Part shown: piece by piece, positions 1 through 6,419 of the stretch
Numbering within the stretch: the stretch's first letter is position 1
How the letters are laid out: every line of letters begins with the position of its first letter
Origin: Thermoplasmata archaeon
Lineage (GTDB): Archaea > Thermoplasmatota > Thermoplasmata > Thermoplasmatales > Thermoplasmataceae
Assembly: GCA_021797265.1 (NCBI GenBank)
Contig: JAJZZZ010000061.1
Coordinates: 1 to 8,584, forward strand
Direction: 5' to 3'
DNA: 8,584 nucleotides
Notes under the pieces: generated by a model
Seen by the model: the letters and a program-made list of their open reading frames with translations, nothing else
What the model was told of the DNA's origin: nothing
The model's database searches: none
Made by a program: the position numbers and the translations under genes

Positions 1-89
1 ACATGATAAGTGTGATGTCCACATCTCCTGCATGTGACGTGAACTTTCTTATTATTCATCTTTCCCATTACTGCTGTTCCATTACTCAT
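1..89 (-). CDS. rpl37e: Ribosomal protein L37e, N-terminal part (cut by window edge)
   Basis: The reverse strand from 89 reads MSNGTAVMGKMNNKKVHV followed by TCRRCGHHTYHV and then leaves the window. This is the characteristic start of L37e, a small zinc-binding protein of the archaeal and eukaryotic large subunit. C-x2-C (CRRC) is the first half of its zinc ribbon; the second half lies outside the window. The ATG overlaps the TGA of the upstream LSm gene as ATGA (86-89). A GGTGA Shine-Dalgarno sequence at 96-100 lies 6 bases before the start, inside the LSm reading frame, so translation is probably coupled to LSm. The LSm-L37e pair is a known conserved arrangement in archaea. Only about 29 codons are visible, but the match is distinctive. 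Confidence 0.93.
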   Translation of the reverse strand, partial: MSNGTAVMGKMNNKKVHVTCRRCGHHTYH

Positions 90-340
90 TGCATATCACC
101 CTTTGATGGAGAGACAAAAATTACATTATCCCCTCTTACCAGGATCCTGTCATAAACACCACTGACATTCCCGCTAATGGTCTCACCAGCATTCCTGAGC
201 ACCAGGTTCATGTATATATCATAACCTTCCAGTATACCCGAATATCCCCTGTTTCCCTTTACATCCACCAGGACATTCTTGTCTATCGATCCCCTGAGGA
301 CATCCATTGGCTTTGGGGCATTGGTCTGTGGCTTTGGCAT
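86..340 (-). CDS. LSm/Sm-like RNA-binding protein (archaeal snRNP homologue)
   Basis: An 84-residue protein of typical archaeal LSm size. Sm1 is seen at about residues 10-52: MDVLRGSIDKNVLVDVKG, then GYSGILEGYDIYMNLVL, with the D-x-Y-M-N-L signature of the RNA-binding loop. Sm2 is at about 62-80, with the diagnostic I-L-V-R-G-D-N-V string. LSm proteins form heptameric rings that bind U-rich RNA. The 11 residues before MDVL are proline-rich. An internal ATG at 305-307 is possible, but KPMDVL aligns with the usual RPLDVL, so the longer form is preferred. A TATA box at 368-375 puts transcription start only a few bases before the ATG, implying a nearly leaderless mRNA. The gene is first in a minus-strand operon with L37e and diverges from the hydrolase gene. 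Confidence 0.95.
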   Translation of the reverse strand: MPKPQTNAPKPMDVLRGSIDKNVLVDVKGNRGYSGILEGYDIYMNLVLRNAGETISGNVSGVYDRILVRGDNVIFVSPSKGDMQ

Positions 341-367
341 TTTGTTTCGGAACTTGATTGGAAGTGA

Positions 368-375
368 ATATATAA
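368..375 (-). promoter_or_regulatory. TATA box for LSm-L37e (possibly shared with the divergent hydrolase gene)
   Basis: On the minus strand the sequence reads TTATATAT, a good archaeal TATA element, centred about 31 bases before the LSm ATG. At the usual spacing of about 26 bases the transcript would start around 345, leaving roughly 5 untranslated bases. The element sits in a near-palindrome (GTGAATATATAACAC, 364-378) and also reads as AATATATAA on the plus strand, where it would start transcription near 398 toward the hydrolase gene. Assignment rests on position and composition only. Confidence 0.65.
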
Positions 376-463
376 CACTATTGCGTAATGTCTGTTCTTG
401 ATTAAAGGACAGGCAATCCTTATCAATGCCGGTATCTTACAATTTACGGGAGATGCATTACAG

Positions 464-1072
464 ATGAAAGTGACAGAAAATATTGAACTCATAGACGGAA
501 CAATGGCGAACTGCTATTCCGTGAAGACTGAATCAGGAGAAATACTGATAGATGCCGGAACAAAAGGATCGGCAAAGAAGATAATATCTTTTTACGAGAG
601 GAAGGGGTCCAAGCCTGTGGCAGTTCTGGTAACGCACTATCATCCAGATCATGTTGGGGGCCTTAAAGCTGTAAATGATGCTTTCCATCCCCAGATATAT
701 GTGCCGGATGCTGAGATTCAGGTCATTAGCGGCCAGGAGAAAATGAAGCCTGCGCCATCGATGCTTAGCAAGATGGTTGCAGGAATGATGAAAAGTTCAC
801 CTGTGGAGGGTTTGAAAAAAGCTTCTGAACTGAATATTCCTGGAATATCTGTGGTGGAAACTCCCGGCCATACTCCAGGAAGCACATCATATTACTTTGA
901 GCCAGATTCCGCATTGTTTGTCGGTGATGCTGTTGTAATAAGCAAGGGACAAACGGGTATTAATAAGGCGTTCACTCTGGATATGGTCAAAGCTCAGGAA
1001 TCCAGGAAAAAGATAGAGAACCACCCGGCATCTTTTCTGCTCTCAGGGCATGGTGAACCCCTGAAGAGGTGA
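464..1072 (+). CDS. Metallo-beta-lactamase-fold hydrolase (glyoxalase II-like)
   Basis: A 202-residue protein with a complete dinuclear-metal site: the H-x-H-x-D-H motif as [10 protein letters not shown] (H58, H60, D62, H63), a second histidine in TPGHTPGS (H136), the bridging aspartate in FVGDAVV (D155) and a final histidine in LLSGHGEP (H196). It probably hydrolyses a thioester, ester or similar bond in the cytoplasm; the substrate cannot be read from sequence. No signal peptide is seen. A methionine-rich stretch at about 93-115 lies between the two metal motifs and may form a substrate loop or lid. ATG 464 is chosen because the family normally begins just before the first beta strand, and GGGAGA (448-453) can act as a ribosome site 10 bases upstream. 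A TTG at 398 in the same frame would add 22 residues. The gene is monocistronic by position, with 170 bases to the next start. Confidence 0.9.
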   Translation: MKVTENIELIDGTMANCYSVKTESGEILIDAGTKGSAKKIISFYERKGSKPVAVLVTHYHPDHVGGLKAVNDAFHPQIYVPDAEIQVISGQEKMKPAPSMLSKMVAGMMKSSPVEGLKKASELNIPGISVVETPGHTPGSTSYYFEPDSALFVGDAVVISKGQTGINKAFTLDMVKAQESRKKIENHPASFLLSGHGEPLKR

Positions 1073-1166
1073 TTTTCTGGATCAGGGTCGAGGTAAACTC
1101 TACAAATATTTCTGCTGTCTTAATCAGATACCTTCTCCCTGCTCCCGGAGACGATTTGAAGAAACC

Positions 1167-1172
1167 TTATAA
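1167..1172 (+). promoter_or_regulatory. TATA box of the L44e-S27e-aIF2alpha-Nop10-PAC2 operon
   Basis: TTATAA preceded by the purine-rich GAAGAAAC, which fits a TFB-recognition element. At about 26 bases spacing transcription would begin near 1195, giving a leader of about 48 bases that contains the L44e ribosome site. It is the best TATA candidate in the 170-base gap upstream of the operon. No experimental support is available. Confidence 0.6.
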
Positions 1173-1231
1173 GAAAAGAATCAATGCAGCAAGACAAACC
1201 ATTCAATGTGATGGTTTCAGATATGCGCTCA

Positions 1232-1237
1232 AGGTGA
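1232..1237 (+). promoter_or_regulatory. Shine-Dalgarno site that favours the TTG start of L44e
   Basis: AGGTGA is complementary to the archaeal 16S rRNA 3' end (CACCTCC core). It lies 5 bases before TTG 1243 but 11 bases before ATG 1249, so its spacing supports the TTG as initiation codon. Confidence 0.6.
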
Positions 1238-1242
1238 ATGTA

Positions 1243-1524
1243 TTGAAAATGCCGAAGGTAATTATGAGTTACTGCCCGAAATGCAAGAAGCACACCAAAC
1301 ACGAGGTAGAGAGGGTCAGGAAGAAAAAGGCGAGTGAGTTCAGGGCAGGACAGAGAAGGTTCAGAAGGGCAACATCAGGATTTGGAGGTTTCCCAAGGCC
1401 AAAGTATGAAGGCAGGGAAAAGCCGACCAAGAGGATTGCTCTGCGTCTCAGATGTACAACATGCAAGAAGGCTGTTACACCACAGGGAATAAGGGCGAAG
1501 AAATTCGAGCTAGTGGAGGCTTAA
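1243..1524 (+). CDS. rpl44e: Ribosomal protein L44e (eL42 family)
   Basis: A 93-residue, very basic zinc protein of the large ribosomal subunit. It has CPKC at residues 11-14 and CTTC at 71-74 (two C-x2-C halves of the zinc ribbon), an arginine/lysine-rich middle with the family's FGGFPRPK region, KPTKR, and a GIRAKKFEL end. In the ribosome L44e lies near the E site. The start is taken as TTG 1243 because it yields M-K-M-P-K, the M-x-M-P beginning seen in archaeal homologues such as Haloarcula L44e (MQMPRR), and because the SD site is correctly spaced. ATG 1249 would give 91 residues. The open frame extends upstream to 1069 without homology to the family. It is the first gene of the operon; S27e follows after 2 bases. 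Confidence 0.95.
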   Translation: MKMPKVIMSYCPKCKKHTKHEVERVRKKKASEFRAGQRRFRRATSGFGGFPRPKYEGREKPTKRIALRLRCTTCKKAVTPQGIRAKKFELVEA

Positions 1525-1526
1525 TC

Positions 1527-1736
1527 ATGTCAGAGGAGACTACTAAGAAGTTTGTTAAACCTAAAGGAATAGGAAACCGCTTTGTCAGGATAAAATGTAA
1601 GGATTGTGGCAATGTCCAGCCCACCTATACCAGAACCTCATCTGTGGTTGTGTGCAATATCTGCGGAGCAACTCTTTCAAGGCCAACAGGAGGCATAGCT
1701 GAAATATCCGCGGAGCTTGTTGGAGAAACAGAATGA
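1527..1736 (+). CDS. rps27e: Ribosomal protein S27e
   Basis: A 69-residue small-subunit zinc-ribbon protein. CKDC (C24, C27) and CNIC (C43, C46) form the four-cysteine zinc site, separated by QPTYTRTSSVVV as is typical for S27e, and followed by GATLSRPTGGIAEI, the conserved C-terminal part. The ATG is preceded at 6 bases by GGAGG (1515-1519) within the end of the L44e gene, so it is clearly the start although the frame opens further upstream. The stop overlaps the aIF2-alpha start as ATGA (1733-1736). L44e-S27e-aIF2alpha-Nop10 is a conserved archaeal order. Confidence 0.97.
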   Translation: MSEETTKKFVKPKGIGNRFVRIKCKDCGNVQPTYTRTSSVVVCNICGATLSRPTGGIAEISAELVGETE

Positions 1737-2491
1737 AGAAAGGACTTCCTGAGCCAGGTGACCTTGTAGTTGTCACCATAAAAAGCGTGAAGAATTTCGG
1801 TGCCAATGCGAAGCTCGAGGAGTACCCAAACTGTGAGGGTTTTGTTCACATAGCTGAAGTTGCCACAGGCTGGGTCAGACACATAAAGGATTATCTCAGG
1901 GAGGGGCAGAAGACTGTCTGCAAGGTACTGAGTGTGGATCCTTCAAGAAATTATGCTGAACTTTCACTGAAGAGAGTTAATGAACACCAGAAAAGGGAGA
2001 AGGTCTCAGAATGGAAGAATGATCAGAGAGCGGACAAACTTCTTGAGATAGTTGCAAAATCTCTCAAGAAATCTGTTGAAGCCTGCAGAAAGGAATTTGC
2101 TGATGACCTGGTGAAGAGATTCGGCACACTTTATGAGGCTTTTGAGGATGCATCGGCAAGTGCTGATGAATGGCTTCCGGATCTTCAGGGAAAGTGGAAG
2201 GATGCCTTTGTCAGGGTGGCGAAGGAAAATGTTGTACTCCCGTACCTGAAAATCGGAGGGGTTGTTGAGGCCTATTCTCTTGAAAGTGACGGTGTTGAAA
2301 GAATAAGAAACACCTTCAAGGATTCACTGGAGGAAAATGTAAGGATACAGTATGCCGGAGCTCCAAGGTACAATATAGTTGTAACTGAGAAAGATTATAA
2401 GTCGGCAGAAGATGTATTGAAAAGAGTCGTACAGAAGATCTCAGAGAATTCCAAAAAGTACAGCGTAGTCACTGAATTTACACGGAAATAG
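1733..2491 (+). CDS. eif2a: Translation initiation factor aIF2, alpha subunit
   Basis: A 252-residue protein, full length for aIF2-alpha. An S1 RNA-binding domain occupies about residues 8-85 (PGDLVVVTIKSVKNFGA, GFVHIAEV, VCKVLSVDPSR, AELSLKRV). A helical domain spans about 90-175 and an alpha-beta domain about 180-252, the part that contacts the gamma subunit. With beta and gamma it delivers initiator Met-tRNA to the small subunit. The loop that in eukaryotic eIF2-alpha holds the regulatory Ser51 corresponds roughly to EVATGWVRHIKDYL (42-55), which has T45 but no serine. Translation is coupled to S27e by the ATGA overlap. Confidence 0.96.
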   Translation: MKKGLPEPGDLVVVTIKSVKNFGANAKLEEYPNCEGFVHIAEVATGWVRHIKDYLREGQKTVCKVLSVDPSRNYAELSLKRVNEHQKREKVSEWKNDQRADKLLEIVAKSLKKSVEACRKEFADDLVKRFGTLYEAFEDASASADEWLPDLQGKWKDAFVRVAKENVVLPYLKIGGVVEAYSLESDGVERIRNTFKDSLEENVRIQYAGAPRYNIVVTEKDYKSAEDVLKRVVQKISENSKKYSVVTEFTRK

Positions 2492-2499
2492 TGGTATAA

Positions 2500-2685
2500 T
2501 TGCGTTCGCTGATATACAGGTGCACCACATGCCGGAATTACACCATGAGTGACAGATGCCCCAAATGTGGTGGGGTGGCTGTATATGCAATACCTCCGAG
2601 ATTTTCCACGAATGACAGATTCCAGAAATACAGATTAATGGAAAGAGGGGGTAGTGATGGAAAAAATAATAATAAGACAGTATAA
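2500..2685 (+). CDS. nop10: H/ACA ribonucleoprotein protein Nop10
   Basis: A 61-residue protein with a zinc ribbon (CTTC at residues 8-11, CPKC at 20-23) followed by the Nop10 signature PPRFSTNDRFQKYR. Archaeal Nop10 binds Cbf5 and is needed for guide-RNA-directed pseudouridylation of rRNA. The start is TTG at 2500: an in-frame TAA (2497-2499) lies directly upstream, and the only in-frame ATG near the beginning (codon 16) would destroy the first zinc half. AGTGGT at 2490-2495 is a weak ribosome site 4 bases upstream. The gene begins 8 bases after aIF2-alpha ends. Its last 29 bases overlap the PAC2 gene, so the polar tail after YRLMERG is largely dictated by the next gene's ribosome site and start. 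Confidence 0.93.
   Translation: MRSLIYRCTTCRNYTMSDRCPKCGGVAVYAIPPRFSTNDRFQKYRLMERGGSDGKNNNKTV
2645..2651 (+). promoter_or_regulatory. Ribosome binding site of the PAC2 gene, inside nop10
   Basis: GAGGGGG lies 5 bases before ATG 2657 and only 2 bases before GTG 2654. The spacing decides for the ATG as the PAC2 start. The site is also translated as E-R-G-G of Nop10. Confidence 0.6.
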
Positions 2686-3415
2686 GAAGCCCAAGCTAAG
2701 CAGTCCTGTTCTTATTGGAGGACTTCCTGGCATTGGGAATGTAGGAAAGATAGCAGCTGATTATCTCATAGACAAATTCAAGATGGAAAAGCTGGCGGAC
2801 ATGTTCTCACAGTATTTTCCACCTCAGGTTTTCATAGATGAGGAAGGAGTTGCAAGGCTGGTCAGAAATAGTATATATTACAAGAAATTCAGGGGAAAGC
2901 AGGATCTGCTCGTCCTTGTTGGTGATTTCCAGGGAACCACGCAGGAGGGTCAGTATGAGGTATCATACGCAATCCTCGAAATGCTGAAGCAGTTCGGGCT
3001 TTCAGGCGTGTATACCCTCGGGGGGTACAGCACCGGAAAGATCGTTGATGAACCCAGAGTTCTGGGAGCAGTTACAGATCCCGCAATGATTGAAAAACTC
3101 AAGGAAAGCGGCGTTGTATTCCCAAAGGGAGAGCCGGGCGGAGGAATAGTTGGCTCAGCAGGTGTGATACTGGGTATGTCAAGCGAGATGTTCTCCATTG
3201 GTGGTGCCTGCCTAATGGGTGAAACATCCGGTTATTTCGCCGATCCCAAGGGTGCGAGGGAAGTTGTGAAGGTTCTCAAAAATCTTCTGAATCTGGACAT
3301 AAACCTTGAAGATCTGGATGAGAGGACAAAGCAGATTGAGCAGATTACCGGGCGCATGCAGGAGGAGGCTCAGACAAGAGCTCAACCTAAAGAGGACCTT
3401 GGATATTTCGGATAA
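2657..3415 (+). CDS. PAC2-family proteasome assembly chaperone homologue
   Basis: A 252-residue PAC2-family (COG2047-type) protein. Recognised from VLIGGLPGIGNVGKIAADYL near the N-terminus, FPPQVFIDEEG, LVLVGDFQ, a TLGGYSTG segment and GIVGSAGVILGMSS, all typical of the archaeal branch. Archaeal members such as PbaA and PbaB of Pyrococcus act as assembly chaperones or ATP-independent partners of the 20S proteasome; a cytoplasmic role of this kind is inferred. About residues 215-245 are charged and probably helical or coiled, ending in DLGYFG. That terminus resembles a proteasome-docking HbYX tail, although the strict position of the tyrosine differs. Start chosen as ATG 2657 from the SD site. 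It is the last gene of the translation operon; a separate promoter follows. Confidence 0.88.
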   Translation: MEKIIIRQYKKPKLSSPVLIGGLPGIGNVGKIAADYLIDKFKMEKLADMFSQYFPPQVFIDEEGVARLVRNSIYYKKFRGKQDLLVLVGDFQGTTQEGQYEVSYAILEMLKQFGLSGVYTLGGYSTGKIVDEPRVLGAVTDPAMIEKLKESGVVFPKGEPGGGIVGSAGVILGMSSEMFSIGGACLMGETSGYFADPKGAREVVKVLKNLLNLDINLEDLDERTKQIEQITGRMQEEAQTRAQPKEDLGYFG

Positions 3416-3429
3416 ATGCCACAAAACAA

Positions 3430-3435
3430 TTTATC
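3430..3435 (+). promoter_or_regulatory. TATA box of the topoisomerase VI operon (leaderless start)
   Basis: TTTATC preceded by the A-rich CACAAAACAA, a plausible TFB-recognition element. Its centre lies about 25 bases before ATG 3457, so transcription should begin at or within a base or two of the start codon. There is no SD sequence in the 41-base gap between the PAC2 stop and the top6B ATG, which agrees with a leaderless mRNA. Confidence 0.65.
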
Positions 3436-3456
3436 CGTATCTGTCTTCTCTTTTTG

Positions 3457-5331
3457 ATGAGTTCCAGAAAAATTGATTCTCCCTCGGAGTTCAGGGAAAC
3501 ATCAATTTCAGAATTCTTTGAGAAGAACAGGCACATACTTGGATTTGACTCACTGCAGAAATCACTTTTCATGGTTATAAAGGAAGCGGTGGACAACTCG
3601 CTTGATGCATGCGAGGAGTACCAGATCCTTCCAGACATATATGTTGAGATAAGCAGATCCGGTGATGATATTCTCACAGCCGTAATCGAGGATAATGGAC
3701 CGGGTATATCACGTAAGGAGGTCCCGAATGTTTTCGGGAGGCTTCTCTACGGTTCTAGATTCGGTACACTGCGTCAATCCCGAGGCCAGCAGGGGATTGG
3801 AATTACAGCATCTATTCTCTATGGTCAGATCACAACTGCCCTGCCATCAAAGATCAGGACAAAGATGAGGCAGGACGATGTCGCTTATGATTTCCAGCTT
3901 GGCATCAATGTCAAGGAGAACAGAGCAGATATAATCAGTGAGAAGCCGGTTATATGGGAAAAGGAGAGTGGAACACGAATAGAGATACCACTGAAGGGGA
4001 AGTACCAGACAGGGAAACAGTCTGTATTTGAGTATCTGAAAGAGTCGGCAATAGTGAATCCCAATGCACAGTTCACGTTTATTGATCCTGAGGGGAAGAA
4101 GGTCAGGATAGAACGTGTCGTTGAAAAGGCCTCCGTTCCTGCAAGATCTATAAAACCCCACCCAATGGGCCTTGAACTGGGAGAGCTTTTCCGCATGGCA
4201 AGGGCCGTTCCCAACAGAACCCTTGGTGAATTTTTGCTTCAGGATCTCAGCAGGGTAACACCAAGGACCCTGGACGATATGACATCAGCTTTTGGAATAG
4301 ATTTTTCAATCCCTGTTGAGAATCTGGAGATCCAGTATATGAAAGGTGTCATGGAAGCCTTCAGTTCCGTGAAGATACTTCCTCCCCCCACGGATTGCCT
4401 TTCCCCACTTGGAAGTGACTTCATCAGGCGTGGGCTCAAGAACATATATGGAGAACTTCAGCCTCTATATTTCGGAAAGCCTGTGCAGAGACCTGTGTCA
4501 GTTCATAATGGCAATCCATTTTCAGTTGAGGTGGGGATCGTATATGGCGGGAACCTCCCGGCAGAGGAACAGGTCAGGATTGTAAGGTTTGCAAACAAGG
4601 TTCCTCTGCTTTATCAGCCTGGTGCCTGTGCAATAACCAGGGCAATTTCAGAGATGGACTGGAGGACTTACGGATTTGATCAGAGGGGAGGAAAAGGTGT
4701 CCCTTTTGGCCCGGCCATAATTCTTGTTCATGTTTTCGGCATAAGGCTGCCATTCACATCTGAGTCAAAGGAGGCAATAGCAGGCATTGACATCATAGTG
4801 GATGAGATCATGGCAGCCCTCAAGACAGCAGCCAGAGGAGTGAGGGGTTTCATAAACAAGAGGGAGAAACGTTCAAAGATTTACGAGAAATTCACACTGG
4901 TAGAGAAGATAATACCTGAGATAGGTTCAAAGAGTGCATCTCTTCTCGGGCTCCCGCAACCAGATATCTCAATGGTTCTTTCAAGGATCGCTAATGTTAT
5001 CTTCGTGACCGAGTCATTCCAGAGAAACGAGGATCATTATGATGTGAAAGCTGAGGTGGTGAACTTCACAAGGAAGACAGCAACATTCAAGCTTTACGCT
5101 GAGCCTCCGGGAGTGTCATCCCCTTCGGAGACCATGAGCTTTGATGTCAGTGGTCTGGAACCCTCCAGAAGGATCAGCTTTGAATTCCGGGTGAATGGAA
5201 CATTCAATCAGTATCCTGGGACGGAATACTATTTCACAGGGATAGACCCAGTGTGGGTTCAGGGTGCAGAGCTGCTGCCCCCAGATTACTTCGAGGAAGA
5301 ACTTAAGATAGAGGCTGAAACCGATGAATGA
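3457..5331 (+). CDS. top6B: DNA topoisomerase VI subunit B (ATPase)
   Basis: A 624-residue GHKL ATPase subunit of the heterotetrameric type IIB topoisomerase, which passes one duplex through another using ATP. The Bergerat fold is complete: N box EAVDNSLDA (E43 general base, N47 Mg ligand), G1 box EDNGPGI (79-84) and G2 box with lid SRGQQGIGI (108-116). A helix-two-turn-helix region lies at about 240-310. The transducer domain covers about 330-490, with the ATP-contacting lysine expected in TSESKEAIAG (about K438). The last 100 residues are beta-rich and match the extra Ig-like C-terminal domain known from longer Top6B proteins such as that of Methanosarcina mazei; the Saccharolobus shibatae enzyme is shorter. 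ATG 3457 is preferred to TTG 3454 because the TATA box predicts initiation there. Its end overlaps top6A by 8 bases. Confidence 0.97.
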   Translation: MSSRKIDSPSEFRETSISEFFEKNRHILGFDSLQKSLFMVIKEAVDNSLDACEEYQILPDIYVEISRSGDDILTAVIEDNGPGISRKEVPNVFGRLLYGSRFGTLRQSRGQQGIGITASILYGQITTALPSKIRTKMRQDDVAYDFQLGINVKENRADIISEKPVIWEKESGTRIEIPLKGKYQTGKQSVFEYLKESAIVNPNAQFTFIDPEGKKVRIERVVEKASVPARSIKPHPMGLELGELFRMARAVPNRTLGEFLLQDLSRVTPRTLDDMTSAFGIDFSIPVENLEIQYMKGVMEAFSSVKILPPPTDCLSPLGSDFIRRGLKNIYGELQPLYFGKPVQRPVSVHNGNPFSVEVGIVYGGNLPAEEQVRIVRFANKVPLLYQPGACAITRAISEMDWRTYGFDQRGGKGVPFGPAIILVHVFGIRLPFTSESKEAIAGIDIIVDEIMAALKTAARGVRGFINKREKRSKIYEKFTLVEKIIPEIGSKSASLLGLPQPDISMVLSRIANVIFVTESFQRNEDHYDVKAEVVNFTRKTATFKLYAEPPGVSSPSETMSFDVSGLEPSRRISFEFRVNGTFNQYPGTEYYFTGIDPVWVQGAELLPPDYFEEELKIEAETDE

Positions 5332-6415
5332 GACACCTGCAGAAAAAAAATTCAGGGAAATAATAAGTTCAATCCATTCTTCCATTGCAGGGGGGGACGT
5401 TCCGGAAATACAGATGGCATCAAGGAACAGGGATAATATTGTTCTGGACTACCTTTCATCTGTATGGAAGTATGGGGACTCCACTGTGACAAGAAGTGCC
5501 AGGAGCCTGGATGGGGCTAAGTACATTCTTAAATTACTCTACATGGTGGAATTTATAGAGAGTATGATACAGACCAACAAATCGTCAACCCTCAGAGAAA
5601 TGTACTATATATCTGAAGGGTGGAATCTGGCCAAATTCGGAGCTCAGGATGAATCCAACATGATGGCCGAGGATCTGGAGGTTCTTTCATCACTTCTCAG
5701 GGAGGACTTCAAGTTAAGGCCAGAGGAGAATGGAGCCAGTATAATGGGTAATATCACCGTGGAGGAAAAGACAAGAAAGGGTGAATTCAAGAAGATAAAC
5801 TGCAAGGACGATGTAGGTGACAGCGGTTACCCTATCCCTTATAATGTGGAGGAGGAAAAACTCAGAATAAAGGATGTTGATGTGGATTTCATTCTTGCCA
5901 TAGAGACGGGAGGAATGTTTGACAGGCTTGTGGAGAATGGTTTCGACGAGGAGAGCCGTTCGCTACTGGTGCATCTGAAGGGCCAGCCTGCAAGAAGCAC
6001 AAGAAGGCTGCTGAAAAGGCTGAATACTGAAAGGAATCTTCCGGTATATGTATTCACTGACGGGGATCCATGGTCATTCAGAATATTCGGCTCCATTGCG
6101 TACGGCGCCATAAAGACTGCGCACATATCAGAATACCTTGCAGTTCCGACAGCAGAATTTATAGGTATAACAGCATCAGATATACTGAACTACGATCTTC
6201 CAACAGACAAACTGAGCGACAGGGATGTTGCCGCCCTCAACTCTGAACTGAAGGATCCAAGATTCAATTCGGAGTTCTGGGTTCAGGAGATTGAGACCAT
6301 GCTCAGAATCGGAAAAAAGGCTGAGCAGCAGGCTCTTGCCAAGTATGGGCTGGATTACGTGACAAAAACTTACCTGCCGGAAAAACTATCAGAGATAGAC
6401 GGATTCAGAGGATGA
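5324..6415 (+). CDS. top6A: DNA topoisomerase VI subunit A (DNA-cleaving, Spo11-like)
   Basis: A 363-residue subunit, normal length. The winged-helix (CAP-like) domain carries the catalytic motif LREMYYIS; the second tyrosine (Y95) matches the Spo11 nucleophile that bonds covalently to the DNA 5' end. The TOPRIM domain has the metal-binding glutamate in [11 protein letters not shown] (E194) and the D-x-D pair in VFTDGDPW (D246, D248). [12 protein letters not shown] and [12 protein letters not shown] are typical of Top6A. All catalytic residues are present, so the enzyme should be active. The start overlaps the top6B end by 8 bases, with GAGG (5311-5314) 9 bases upstream, so synthesis of both subunits is probably coupled. 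A run of 8 A (5343-5350) and one of 7 G (5390-5396) lie near the beginning of the gene. Confidence 0.97.
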   Translation: MNETPAEKKFREIISSIHSSIAGGDVPEIQMASRNRDNIVLDYLSSVWKYGDSTVTRSARSLDGAKYILKLLYMVEFIESMIQTNKSSTLREMYYISEGWNLAKFGAQDESNMMAEDLEVLSSLLREDFKLRPEENGASIMGNITVEEKTRKGEFKKINCKDDVGDSGYPIPYNVEEEKLRIKDVDVDFILAIETGGMFDRLVENGFDEESRSLLVHLKGQPARSTRRLLKRLNTERNLPVYVFTDGDPWSFRIFGSIAYGAIKTAHISEYLAVPTAEFIGITASDILNYDLPTDKLSDRDVAALNSELKDPRFNSEFWVQEIETMLRIGKKAEQQALAKYGLDYVTKTYLPEKLSEIDGFRG

Positions 6416-6419
6416 TTGC

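Noticed and set aside
398..463. N-terminal extension of the hydrolase from TTG 398
   Set aside because: The 22 extra residues do not look like part of the metallo-beta-lactamase fold, which starts just after ATG 464. It could still be a leaderless TTG start, so I mention it in the entry but do not adopt it.
1069..1242. Upstream extension of the L44e reading frame
   Set aside because: The residues match nothing in the L44e family, and the region contains the TATA box and the ribosome site.
1073..1242. Possible C/D box guide RNA in the gap before L44e (GTGATGG at 1208-1214)
   Set aside because: The C-box match is imperfect and no CTGA D box is found at a suitable distance. I see only the TATA box and SD site in this gap.
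3444..3455. Pyrimidine-rich tract TCTTCTCTTTTT as a terminator for the PAC2 operon
   Set aside because: It could be a weak archaeal T-tract terminator, but it lies between the top6B TATA box and its start and may simply be the initiator region. Evidence is too thin to annotate.
3847..4214. Two overlapping minus-strand open frames of 104 and 109 codons within top6B
   Set aside because: They are antisense to a strongly conserved gene, cysteine/serine/leucine-rich without recognisable domains, and lack ribosome sites. They are shadows of top6B.
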